The notes beneath the pieces were generated by a model. The model was not told the DNA's origin. It did no database searches and worked only from the letters and a program-made list of their open reading frames with translations. A stretch of 64,000 nt of DNA. Origin: CAVPCY01 sp963702525 (lineage in GTDB: Bacteria > Actinomycetota > Coriobacteriia > Anaerosomatales > PHET01). Shown in pieces: positions 19,193-27,041 of this stretch; positions within the stretch are counted from its first letter, which is position 1, and the number at the start of each line of letters is the position of its first letter. The position numbers were made by a program, and so were the translations under genes. The stretch covers positions 1 through 64,000 of the forward strand of contig CAVPCY010000014.1 of assembly GCA_963702525.1 (NCBI GenBank). The letters are read 5' to 3'.

Positions 19193-19484
19193 GTGGACCA
19201 CTACCAGGGTGCTGCAGGTCACGAGGGACGCGGATCCCGAGGTGATCGAGCGTGCCTACAAGGCGCTCGCCCGAAAGCACCACCCCGATCGCGCGTCGGA
19301 ACCGGCCGAGCGCGACGCGGCAGATGCAGGCGGTCAACGAAGCGTACCGAGTACTCGGCGATCCGAGGCGGCGGGCGGAGTACGACGCGGTGCTCGGTCC
19401 CGAGCGCTCTCACGGGTGGGATGTGTTCCTGGAGCGTGGGCTGGTGGGGCTCTTCCTCGACCGATACGGCGTCGGAGGGTCTAG
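19193..19484 (+). CDS. J-domain protein (DnaJ-like), frameshifted
   Basis: Short J-domain protein that would stimulate an Hsp70 ATPase. Reading VDHYQ, then VLQVTRDADPEVIERAYKAL and ARKHHPDRA in the next frame, and MQAVNEAYRVLGDPRRRAEY in a third, gives a complete J-domain with the essential HPD. Breaks lie near 19207 and 19320. After the J-domain only about 25 residues remain; if the frame returns after about 19470 the protein ends at the TAG at 19482-19484. Otherwise the open frame continues into the antisense of the next gene, which is unlikely to be coding. Without the Gly/Phe, zinc or C-terminal DnaJ domains it is a J-domain-only protein or a truncated one. Confidence 0.65.
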
Positions 19485-19746
19485 CGCTGTTCGGCCCCCC
19501 GGGGCTGTCCCCCATGGGCGTGCCGCCGGCTCGCGCACCGCGGATGACCGCCCTTACGACCTCAGGGTGTGTGGTCACCGCCTGCTCGGGCAGGGCCTTC
19601 GACAGCAGATTGACCTTGAGCAGCACTCTCTGCCCCGGCGACACGAACGCCGCCATCCCGCCGAGCGGCGAGAGGGCGGCATCCAGGGACGCTGCAACAT
19701 TGTGAGGGGAATAGTCCGCGCAACGCGCGGTGGTAACGGCGGGCAT
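19481..19746 (-). CDS. DUF362-like N-terminal piece
   Basis: Minus strand from ATG at 19746: AVTTARCADYSPHNVAASLD, then RVLLKVNLLSKALPEQAVTTH, PEVVRAVIRGARAGG and GDSPGG are the hallmark N-terminal motifs of DUF362 proteins. Full-length members have about 300-400 residues and often end in ferredoxin domains; here homology stops after GDSPGG near 19505 and only about 90 residues are possible if a TAG at 19481-19483 is reached after an indel in the G/C run. It is the third gene of the minus-strand ferredoxin unit. Either a gene remnant or a deletion in the assembly. Confidence 0.5.
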
Positions 19747-19776
19747 GCCCCCAGTCTAGCGCACTCGATTGAACTC

Positions 19777-20122
19777 CTATGCCTGCGCCTGCTCCCGTTC
19801 GAGCAGCTTGTTGTGCACGGCGCGCATGATGGCCGGGTAGCTCACCGCGCCATCGTAGACGAGTACGCCGTCAACGGCCGTCACGGGGTACAGAAGCCCG
19901 CGAGCCTCGATCTCCTCGACCACACCGGCAATCCCGCTCTTTCGCGTCGGGAGACTCGACATCGTGATAGAGCACCTGCGCGTCGTCACCGTAGCGCCGT
20001 TCGATCTCCGCGCGGACGATGGCCGTGATCTCCTCCGGAGACCATGAGGGACCTCATCCCCCGGAGAAGCACTCCGCAGTACTCGGAACGTCATAGACTT
20101 CCACCATCACCGGACCCGGCAT
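19777..20122 (-). CDS. small thioredoxin-fold-like protein, frameshifted
   Basis: About 112 residues reading across frames from ATG at 20122, which follows AAGGGGGAAG. It begins PGPVMVEVYDVPSTAECFSG; the middle reads EEITAIVRAEIERRYGDDAQ and VLYHDVESPDAKE; the end is ARGLLYPVTAVDGVLVYDGA, then AIMRAVHNKLLERE. The pattern beta strand, cysteine near the N-terminus, a helix, a strand ending in D, cis-Pro-like YPVT and a final helix fits small thioredoxin-like proteins. A second active-site cysteine cannot be fixed because an indel falls next to the first one (near 20060). Another indel lies near 19935. It sits 14 bases after the ferredoxin gene, in the same unit. Confidence 0.5.
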
Positions 20123-20135
20123 GACCACTTCCCCC

Positions 20136-20339
20136 TTATGACAGACAGACGGCGCCGCCTGCGCACACCCTGGCGCAGATGCCGCACCCGCTGCACCGCT
20201 CATCAATGACCGTGTACCCGTTTGCCCCAGGGTAACGACCGCCGTCAATCGGCACTATCGCACCTCGCGGGCATACCTGTCTCGCCGGGCAGCCCGGTGA
20301 ACGATCGCACGAGCCGTTCTCGATTCGGATCTTGGCCAT
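20136..20339 (-). CDS. small ferredoxin-like Fe-S protein
   Basis: 67 residues from ATG at 20339 after GAGGAG. The C-terminal half has a classic 4Fe-4S motif, CSGCGICARVC (Cx2Cx2Cx3C). The N-terminal half has CDRSPGCPARQVCPRGAI, where three or four cysteines could hold a second cluster of irregular spacing. It probably carries electrons for the proteins encoded downstream on the same strand (thioredoxin-like and DUF362-like). It is the first gene of that unit and is controlled by the promoter with the palindrome about 60 bases upstream. Confidence 0.75.
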   Translation of the reverse strand: MAKIRIENGSCDRSPGCPARQVCPRGAIVPIDGGRYPGANGYTVIDERCSGCGICARVCAGGAVCLS

Positions 20340-20397
20340 GGTCTCCTCGGTTCCACATCGCGGCGTGACTGGCGGGTTGGACGATACCCGCGGGCGG

Positions 20398-20427
20398 ATT
20401 ATACCCCATGGGGTATCAGATGTGCAA
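20398..20427 (-). promoter_or_regulatory. promoter with 16-bp palindromic operator for the ferredoxin unit
   Basis: On the minus strand a perfect -10 TATAAT (20403-20398) and a -35 TTGCAC (20427-20422) are 18 bases apart. The spacer contains the perfect palindrome ATACCCCATGGGGTAT (20401-20416), which overlaps the -10. An A/T-flanked C4/G4 inverted repeat of this kind resembles operators of the CsoR/RcnR/CstR repressor family. Bound repressor would block the polymerase directly. No repressor gene of that family is seen in the window. Confidence 0.7.
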
Positions 20428-20526
20428 CGGGGCTACCGATACTCGGGTGGAGTGCTCGCAACGGTTGGTGCTGGTAGTATGTGCGCGGGCACTAGGACAC
20501 GTGCTTCTGACGGAGTGGGGGGAAGC

Positions 20527-21750
20527 GTGGCGCGAGGACAATCGGACACGGTTCGCCGAGGACTGGTCGTCAGAATGGGCTTGATCGGCGCGGCGATAGG
20601 TGTCGTCTTCCCTCTCATCGCCGCCCCGTTCGTCACTGTCTCGGGCACCACGCAGTACATCGCCTACTGGGCGCTGTGCGTGCTTGCCGGTACCGCCGTC
20701 GGTGTCATCTGCGCGTTCGTCGCATCCCGGGAGTCCGACCGGGCACTGGTCGGCGTGCTCAGCGAGGCCCGCACCAGATTCGGGCTGAGCGTAGACGCAA
20801 GCGGCCACGGTGAGGCACTGCGCAACGAGGCGCTGCGCGTGCTCGGCGACCTGACAAGCGTGCTCAGCCAGGCGCGCGCGGTGAACACCGACCTCAAGCA
20901 GCTCACCTCCGAGGTGCTCGCCGCCACCGAGCAGCAGGCCTCCGCCGCAGCCGAGCAGGCCGCCGCCGTCACGCAGACGGGCGCGACCGTCGAAGAGCTC
21001 GCGCAGACCTCGAAGCAGATCGCCGAGAACTCCCAGTCGGTGGCCGGGGTCGCCGAGCGCACGCTCGCCTCCGCCGAAGAGGGCATGCAAAGCGTCGCCG
21101 ACACCACGGCCGGAATCGAAGACATCCGCGAGAGCAACCAGGTCGCATCGGACCGCATCCTCGCGCTGGGCGAACGCAGCCAGGAGATCGGGCGCGTGCT
21201 GGTCATCATCGACGACATCGCCGAGCAGACCAAGATCCTCGCGCTCAACGCCGCCATCGAGGCCGCTCGTGCCGGCGAGGCGGGCAAGGGCTTCGCAGTC
21301 GTTGCCGAGGAGATCCGCCAGCTGGCGGACTCGGTCACCGAGTCGACCTCCGAGATCGGCCGGGTCGTACGCGAGATCCAGTCGAGCACGTCATCGCTGG
21401 TCATGTCGACGGAGCGCGCCCAGAAGAAGGTCGACGAGGGGCGCGACTTGGCGCTCAAGACCGCCATATCGCTCGAGAAGATCGTCAGCCAAGTGGAGGA
21501 GACGACCGACTCGGCGAAGCAGATCTCGATCGCGACTCAACAGCAGCGAACCGCCTCGGACCAAGTCGTCGTCTCCATGCGCGAGATGGCTCAGGTGTCC
21601 GTGCAGGCGGCCGAGGCGTCGCGCCAGATCCAGGGTGCGATGGCCGAACTCAATCGCCTCGCCGACGCGCTTCTCACCCAAGTAGCTTCTCACCGCTTCA
21701 AGCAGGACGTTCGATATCTCGCGTCGAAGCCGTCTATCAATGCGCGCTGA
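20527..21750 (+). CDS. methyl-accepting chemotaxis-like protein without sensor domain
   Basis: 407 residues. GTG at 20527 follows GGGGGGAAG; an extended -10 (TGGTAGTAT, 20472-20480) predicts transcription from about 20487, after the upstream ATG at 20479. Two membrane segments lie close together (LIGAAIGVVFPLIAAPFVTV and YWALCVLAGTAVGVICAFVA), leaving almost no extracytoplasmic loop for a ligand domain. The rest is a long coiled-coil signalling rod whose tip reads IAEQTKILALNAAIEAARAG; the usual asparagine of EQTN is replaced by lysine. HAMP is not evident. It may sense the membrane or cytoplasmic state and signal to a chemotaxis/pilus pathway. No che genes are nearby. Divergent from the ferredoxin unit. 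Confidence 0.85.
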   Translation: MARGQSDTVRRGLVVRMGLIGAAIGVVFPLIAAPFVTVSGTTQYIAYWALCVLAGTAVGVICAFVASRESDRALVGVLSEARTRFGLSVDASGHGEALRNEALRVLGDLTSVLSQARAVNTDLKQLTSEVLAATEQQASAAAEQAAAVTQTGATVEELAQTSKQIAENSQSVAGVAERTLASAEEGMQSVADTTAGIEDIRESNQVASDRILALGERSQEIGRVLVIIDDIAEQTKILALNAAIEAARAGEAGKGFAVVAEEIRQLADSVTESTSEIGRVVREIQSSTSSLVMSTERAQKKVDEGRDLALKTAISLEKIVSQVEETTDSAKQISIATQQQRTASDQVVVSMREMAQVSVQAAEASRQIQGAMAELNRLADALLTQVASHRFKQDVRYLASKPSINAR

Positions 21751-21851
21751 TTCGTTGTCTGCTGCGCGAGATTCTTATAGAGTCTTCATGAATGTCAGTT
21801 AAGCGCGTACGACGCAGGGTGGGTCTCGGCACTCAGCAAGGAGCGATGCAC

Positions 21852-24105
21852 ATGGCGAAGATCTCGTTGTCCGGGTTCAAGGATCCGGTACGCCGACCGC
21901 GATACATCATCTGGACCGGCGTCGCCGTCTTGGTGTTGGCCGCGGTCATGATCGTCGCCTTGGGCGTGACCTCGACGTTCTGGTTCTGCTCCGAGGGCTG
22001 CCACAAGGTCCAGGACGACACGATCATCGCCTACCAGCGCTCGACCCACTCGAAGATCTCGTGCATGGCGTGTCACATGCCGGCGGGTGCGAACCCGGTC
22101 GTGTTCATCCTGCACAAGGCCGAGGCGCTCGGCGAGCTGTACATGACCGTCACCGACAACTTCGAGCTCCCGCTCAACGCCGAGAGCGAAGTGTCGCTCG
22201 TGATGAAGTCGACGCAGTGCACGCAGTGCCACAACATGGAGAACGCGCAACGTCACTCCCAGCAAGGGCATCAAGATCGATCACGCGCCGCACGCCGAGG
22301 TCAACGCCGCTTGCCCGGTGTGCCACAACCGCATTGCGCACGTCGAGGACTTCGAGCTCACCCTGACCGATCCCGCGACCGGCGAGCCCAATCAGCCGCA
22401 CGCCGACTTCATGTCGATGACGGCGTGCTTCCGCTGCCACGGTCTTGAGAAGGGTGCCGGCGCGCCGGGCGAGTGCGCCGCCTGCCACACCCCGGGCTTC
22501 AACCTGAAGCCGCCATCGCACAGCGAGGCGGGCTTCTACCCCAAGGGCCACGCAGAGATGGCGATGGAGGCCAAGGCCGAGGTGGACAAGGCCAAGGCCG
22601 AGGGCCACGAAGGTGAAGGCGCTGAGGGCGAGGGTGCCGAGGGTGCCGAGGGCGAGGGCGCCGGCAGCGAGGAGACGACGCCTGCCGAGTCCGACGAGAC
22701 CAGTTTCCTGACCGCCGAGAAGGCGTACGCCTCGGGCGGTGAAGCGGCGGAGTCCGTGCCCAAGGAGGAAGTGCCTCAGGTCCTGGCGGCCCAGCGCAGC
22801 CACGGCTCGGATCCCTCTGCGAGCATCGGTGCGGAGTTGCCGCCAGTCGACACGATCTTCATCTGCAGCACCTGCCACACCGAGCAGTTCTGCATCGACT
22901 GCCACGGCATGGAGATGCCGCACCCGGCCGAGTTCAAGGAGCCGAAGGACGTCAAGGATCCGGCCGGACACCCGGTCATCTCGAAGGTCAAGCCGGACAA
23001 GTGCGTGATGTGTCACGGCGACAACGCAGAAGACCCACTTCTGCGACAGCTGCCACCACGGCACCGCGATCGACTACGAGTATCAGGCGAAGCAGCCGTG
23101 GCTGAACCAGCACCCGAAGGCGGTCGTCAAGTCCGGCGTCAAGTCCTGCACGGAGAGCTGCCACTCGCCGAAGTTCTGCGTCGACTGCCACACCGGCAAG
23201 CAAGGTCGTGCCGGAGTCGCACAAGCAGAGCAGGTGGCTGCGGCCGAAGTCGCCGACGGTCACCATCTACGGACAGAAGCCCGCCGAGGCTTCGGCCAAC
23301 CACGCGCTGGAAGCGCAGAAGTCGGTCGAGTCGTGCGAGGTCTGTCACGGCGCGGGCGGCATCCAGGCGAAGTTCTGCAAGGACTGCCACCGCCAGGAGC
23401 TCCCGCACCCCGACGAGTTCAAGAAGAACCACGTCTCGAGCAAGAGCAACCCCGCCAACTGCAAGCGCTGCCACACGTGGCGCGAGCTGTGCAGCAACTG
23501 CCACCACATCGGCTCGTCGTTCACGGTGCCGTGGATCAAGGTGCACGGAGGTTCGGTCAACAAGAACGGCACCGAGAGCTGCCTGAAGTGCCACGGCGGG
23601 GACTCGGGTACCGATACGTCGTTCTGCGTGAAGTGCCACCAGTCGCGCAAGGTCAAGCCGGCATCTCACCGCGGGCGGACCTTCGTCCGAGACTACAGTC
23701 TCGAAGCTCGCCGTTCACGCGGCCGAGTACGAGAAGGACGCGCAGAACTGCGTCCTGTGCCACAGCGGGGATCCGGCGAAGCTGCCGAGCTCGGGCTTCT
23801 GCAACGGCTGCCACAAGCTCGCCATGCCGCACCCGGACGGGTTCGGCGCCAAGGGCAAGGGTAACGGCGGCGAGCACCAGAAGCTCTTCCAGGAGAAGAA
23901 GACCAGCAAGGCGGTCTGCGCGAACTGCCACCTTCCGAGCTTCTGCAACAGCTGCCACCACGAGGGCGCACCGGCCAACAAGCCGTGGGTCAGGTACCAC
24001 CCGAACGTGGTCAAGAAGGACGGTGCGGATGCGTGCTTCGACTGCCACCAGGAGACCTACTGCTCGAACTGCCACGTGAACCTCGCGAAGAGGGGCCTGC
24101 TGTAG
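21852..24105 (+). CDS. membrane-anchored 24-heme cytochrome c, frameshifted
   Basis: About 750 residues. ATG at 21852 is about 8 bases after AAGGAG. One N-terminal membrane helix (IIWTGVAVLVLAAVMIVALG) is followed by a NapC/NrfH-like start: CSEGCHKV then CMACHMPAGANP. Heme sites in order: CSEGCH, CMACH, CTQCH, CPVCH, CFRCH, CAACH; linker; CSTCH, CIDCH, CVMCH, CDSCH, CTESCH, CVDCH; CEVCH, CKDCH, CKRCH, CSNCH, CLKCH, CVKCH; CVLCH, CNGCH, CANCH, CNSCH, CFDCH, CSNCH. That is 22 CxxCH and two Cx3CH. A Glu/Gly/Ala-rich linker (22550-22690) separates the first six from the rest. Breaks lie near 22250, 23030, 23205 and 23690. Likely takes electrons from the quinone pool or the hydrogenase and conducts them outward. 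A strong terminator follows. Confidence 0.85.
22862..24080 (+). repeat. three tandem six-heme modules inside the cytochrome
   Basis: Module starts are at about 22862, 23332 and 23748. Each has the same order: CxxCH, 8-13 residues, FCxxCH, then (M/L)PHP(A/D)(E/G)F, a third and fourth CxxCH (often CHH), then W...(H)P or W..VHGG, VK.G, and a fifth and sixth heme. The common layout shows that the long cytochrome grew by internal duplication. Confidence 0.8.
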
Positions 24106-24130
24106 GGGTTCGGCTACCAAGCGCGATTCG

Positions 24131-24165
24131 AGAGGAGCCCGGCCCGAGAGGGTCGGGCTCCTCTT
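24131..24165 (+). terminator. rho-independent terminator
   Basis: AGAGGAGCCCG-G-CCC (24131-24145) pairs with GGG-T-CGGGCTCCTCT (24150-24164), loop GAGA, followed by TCTCGT. It ends the 24-heme cytochrome transcript. Confidence 0.8.
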
Positions 24166-24221
24166 CTCGTCCGCGCTGTTGCTCGGAGGCCGGGCAGCCG
24201 GGTTCGCGCAGGTATTCGGGG

Positions 24222-24250
24222 TTGGCGCAGGGACAGGGGCGTGCTAGCAT
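24222..24250 (+). promoter_or_regulatory. promoter of tRNA-Pro
   Basis: TTGGCG (24222-24227) and TAGCAT (24245-24250) with a 17-base spacer, 10 bases before the tRNA. Confidence 0.55.
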
Positions 24251-24260
24251 AGCGCCTCGC

Positions 24261-24337
<77 letters not shown>

Positions 24338-24397
24338 TCGACCTCAGGCGGCGGGCCGTGCATGCGGCCCGCCGTTCCCGTCCCCATGGAGACGTGA

Positions 24398-25085
24398 GTG
24401 ATCGCCGAGTTTCTGCAGTGGATGGGCTTCGGCCTGTGCCATCAGCTCCCTGAGCGTTCGTTCTCCGGTGGTGGCGTCCAGGTTCCCGTCTGCGCGCGCG
24501 ACACGGGGATATACGTTGGCTTCGTCGTGGCCTTCGCCGTGATCGCGCTCGTGCACCGCGGCGAGCGACCCCAGGGAGTTCCCACGCCCTACGTGTGGGC
24601 GGCGATGGGCGTCTTGCTTGCTTTGCTTGCCTGGGACGGAGTCACGTCGTACTCCGCCATACGCGAGACGACGAACGTGATGCGCCTGTTCACCGGTCTG
24701 GGCACCGGCTTCTCGGCAGCGGTGCTCGTGTACCCGATGATCCAAGACGTGCTGTGGCGGCGTTCGAGCAACAAGCGTGTGCTCGATCCCGGCGTGGCGC
24801 TTCGGGGTCTGGGCGGCCGCGATTCCGCTGACGTTCGCCGCAGTGTGGTATCTCGGGCCATCGCTCGGCGTCGGGTATCCACTGTCGGTGGCGCTGTGCA
24901 TCGTGTTCACACTCAGCGCTATCAACCTCGTCATCGTTGGGATGTTTCCCGCCTTCGACCGCCGAGCCGAGACGCTCGTTGACGTCGTGGTGCCCTCGGT
25001 GCTCGCTGTACTGCTGGCATTTGGTGAGATCGCGCTTGCGGGGTGGATTCGCATCGCGATCGAAGGGTTTGCGCGCGGCCTGTGA
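24398..25085 (+). CDS. DUF2085 membrane protein, frameshifted
   Basis: About 229 residues with five or six membrane segments. The N-terminus has the DUF2085 signature: FGLCHQLPERSF, then QVPVCARDTGIYVGFV, with the cysteine and histidine that define the family. GTG at 24398 is preceded by GGAGAC. A break near 24785 moves the C-terminal half (WAAAIPLTFAAVWYLGPSLG onward) to the next frame. The family is common in anaerobes and archaea, and its function is unknown. It lies alone after tRNA-Pro. Confidence 0.75.
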
Positions 25086-25281
25086 CGGGAGGCACATACG
25101 TTCGCCGCTTCTCGGCATGGGCTCGTACCGGTCCTCGGATGTGCAGTCAGGCGCCGAGCTCTATCGGCCGTCACATGTGGCCATTAGCCGTGGGGCGATC
25201 ACCGTCATCTTCCCGCTCGAACAGCGATGTCAGACCCGCTGCCTATTCTGCATTCGAGCATCCGTTCGCAGGAGGTGGCGT

Positions 25282-25658
25282 ATGGCCAAGGGAGCACATC
25301 CGCACGAGCTGGGCGCACACGTGGCTCGTCTCGTGGAATCCGCGATCTGAAGGGAGTGCCCGCAGAGACTGCGAGGGATGCGGCCTGCCGGACACTTCGC
25401 GCCGTGAGCGACACGCCCGCTTGGGCGACGGCTTCGAAACGCGCAGACGGCTACTTCTGGGCGGTAGTGCGCCGCAGGGTGGTTCGCCAGCGGCGAGGGG
25501 CTGATGCGACTGCCAGGTTCGTGTTGGCCTCGGTAGTCGACGACCTGCTTGAGTCCGGGAGGGACGGCCAAGAAGTGTGGGCCGAACTAGAGCGTGGCTG
25601 GAGCGACAAGGTACCTCGTGACGTGCTGGAGGAGTTCCGTCTCCGGATGTGCGCGTAG
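25282..25658 (+). CDS. small hypothetical protein, frameshifted
   Basis: I do not recognise this protein. ATG at 25282 has an excellent AGGAGGTG site. It reads AKGAHPHELGAHVARLVESA, shifts frame near 25348, and continues LKGVPAETARDAACRTLRAV, ATASKRADGYFWAVVRRRVV, ending VPRDVLEEFRLRMCA. About 125 residues, helical, charged and soluble. A longer open frame from an ATG at 25227 exists but lacks a ribosome site. It converges on the lipoprotein gene. Confidence 0.5.
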
Positions 25659-25661
25659 CGG

Positions 25662-26099
25662 CTAGCGCACCCCGGAGTACAGGACCTCGCCTTGGGGATC
25701 GAGCACCCACACCCTGAGGTTTCGCAGCTTGCCGCCCTTCGGGCCGATCGCCTCCACGACGATGAACGCCTCTTGACCTTCGAAGGTGGCTTGCTCCACG
25801 TAGACCGGCACGCCCCCGCCGCTGTTCGCGAAGGTACGGGTGACGAGGTCCGCCGCAGCCTGAGCGTCTCCGCCCTTGCCGCGCAGCTCGACGAGTGCCT
25901 GACTGCGCAGTTTCGAAGCCTCAGAAGTGGCGGCGCCAAGCGGTTCGCCGTCGTCGGCCAAGCCGAACACCGAGGTGACGGTGGCCGCCGTGTAAGCGTT
26001 ACCCTCGTCGACGAAGGCAGGTGAGGAATCGGCACACCCCGCGAGGGCGAGTGCCACTGCTATTGCGATGGCCACGTGCCTGATGCGGTGCCTGGGCAC
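25662..26099 (-). CDS. putative lipoprotein
   Basis: 145 residues on the minus strand from a GTG at 26099 after GGAGGAG. Signal sequence HVAIAIAVALALAGC ends in a lipobox (LAGC), so the mature protein should be lipid-anchored. The mature part is a small alpha/beta domain: SSPAFVDEGNAYTAATVTSV, then VELRGKGGDAQAAADLVTRT and GKLRNLRVWVLDPQGEVLYS. No known family was recognised. Divergent from the SAM hydrolase gene. Confidence 0.65.
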   Translation of the reverse strand: MPRHRIRHVAIAIAVALALAGCADSSPAFVDEGNAYTAATVTSVFGLADDGEPLGAATSEASKLRSQALVELRGKGGDAQAAADLVTRTFANSGGGVPVYVEQATFEGQEAFIVVEAIGPKGGKLRNLRVWVLDPQGEVLYSGVR

Positions 26100-26172
26100 T
26101 GAGGACTCCTCCAGCTCGGGTAGTAGCATCATAGTAGTCCAATGCGGTTCGCCCGGGCGACGGGGAGGCCAA

Positions 26173-26979
26173 GTGCAATCGATCATCTGCTTCATTTCTG
26201 ACTTCGGTACCGACGACACGTGGGTCGGAGTGTGTCACGCGGTCATCATCGGCGCGTGTCCGAACGCACGGGTAGTGGACCTGGGCCACCACATCCCGCC
26301 GTTCGACATCCGCAAGGGTGCAGCCACCGCTGCGGCGGGAGTGTATCAACTCCCCAACGCGATCCACCTTGTGGTCGTTGACCCCGGCGTTGGATCGGGA
26401 AGAAGGGACATCTGCCTGGTTGCTCGACGCGGCACTCTGCTCATCGGTCCCGACAACGGCGTTCTCCTTCCGGCGGCTGCGCGCGCTGGCGGTGTGGCGG
26501 CGGCCATCGTCCTGGACGCGGGAAAGATCGACTTCCGAGCGCCCCTGGCGACGTTTCACGCGCGCGACATCCTCGCGCCTGCCGCGGCGGCGTTGGCGTG
26601 CGGGGTCGAGCCCGAGTCACTCGGGGACGCGGTGGACCCGGGCGAGCTCGCTCCGGCGCCATTCGAGGAGTGCAGAGTCGACGGCCCCTTCGTGGTGGGT
26701 GAGGTGCTGGAGGCGGACCGCTTCGGCTCGCTTCGCTTCAACATCCCCTCGGATCGCATGGAGTCGCTGGGGTTGAAGGGCGCGATGCTCGAGATCGCGC
26801 TCGGCCACAACTCCCTGTCGGTACCGCTGGCCAGAACGTACGCCGACGTGGCTGAGGGGGAACCGGTGGCGCTGGTCGACTCCTCGGGCTGGCTGACGCT
26901 CGCCGTGAACAGGGGCGATGCGCGAGACAGGTTCGGCGCCGGCTCGGGAACGGCGGTAAGGGTCAGGCTCGCGCCGTAG
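26173..26979 (+). CDS. S-adenosyl-L-methionine hydroxide adenosyltransferase (DUF62)
   Basis: Splits SAM to adenosine and methionine using water/hydroxide; same family as the fluorinase. 268 residues, unbroken. GTG at 26173 is preceded by GGGGAGG. Motifs: SDFGTDDTWVG at the N-terminus, VVDPGVGSGRR near 26385 and GPDNGVLLPAA near 26450; the C-terminal beta-barrel domain has RFGSLRFNIPSD and SLSVPLARTYADV. The family is widespread in thermophiles and actinobacteria. Its place two genes before MTA phosphorylase suggests a cluster for SAM/purine salvage. Confidence 0.9.
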   Translation: MQSIICFISDFGTDDTWVGVCHAVIIGACPNARVVDLGHHIPPFDIRKGAATAAAGVYQLPNAIHLVVVDPGVGSGRRDICLVARRGTLLIGPDNGVLLPAAARAGGVAAAIVLDAGKIDFRAPLATFHARDILAPAAAALACGVEPESLGDAVDPGELAPAPFEECRVDGPFVVGEVLEADRFGSLRFNIPSDRMESLGLKGAMLEIALGHNSLSVPLARTYADVAEGEPVALVDSSGWLTLAVNRGDARDRFGAGSGTAVRVRLAP

Positions 26980-27041
26980 CTGTCAGACCCCCGCGCTACC
27001 GTAGCGTCAGTGAGATACGGTGACAGCGGAGGTGCGCGGGC

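Noticed and set aside
22600..22680. Tandem DNA repeat in the Glu/Gly-rich linker as a separate element
   Set aside because: The GAGGGC-like repetition is in frame and explained by the low-complexity protein linker.
25086..25281. Radical-SAM-like gene beginning RCQTRCLFC near 25227
   Set aside because: The cysteine text appears in a frame with no start or downstream match, and a well-placed start (25282) in another frame explains the region better.
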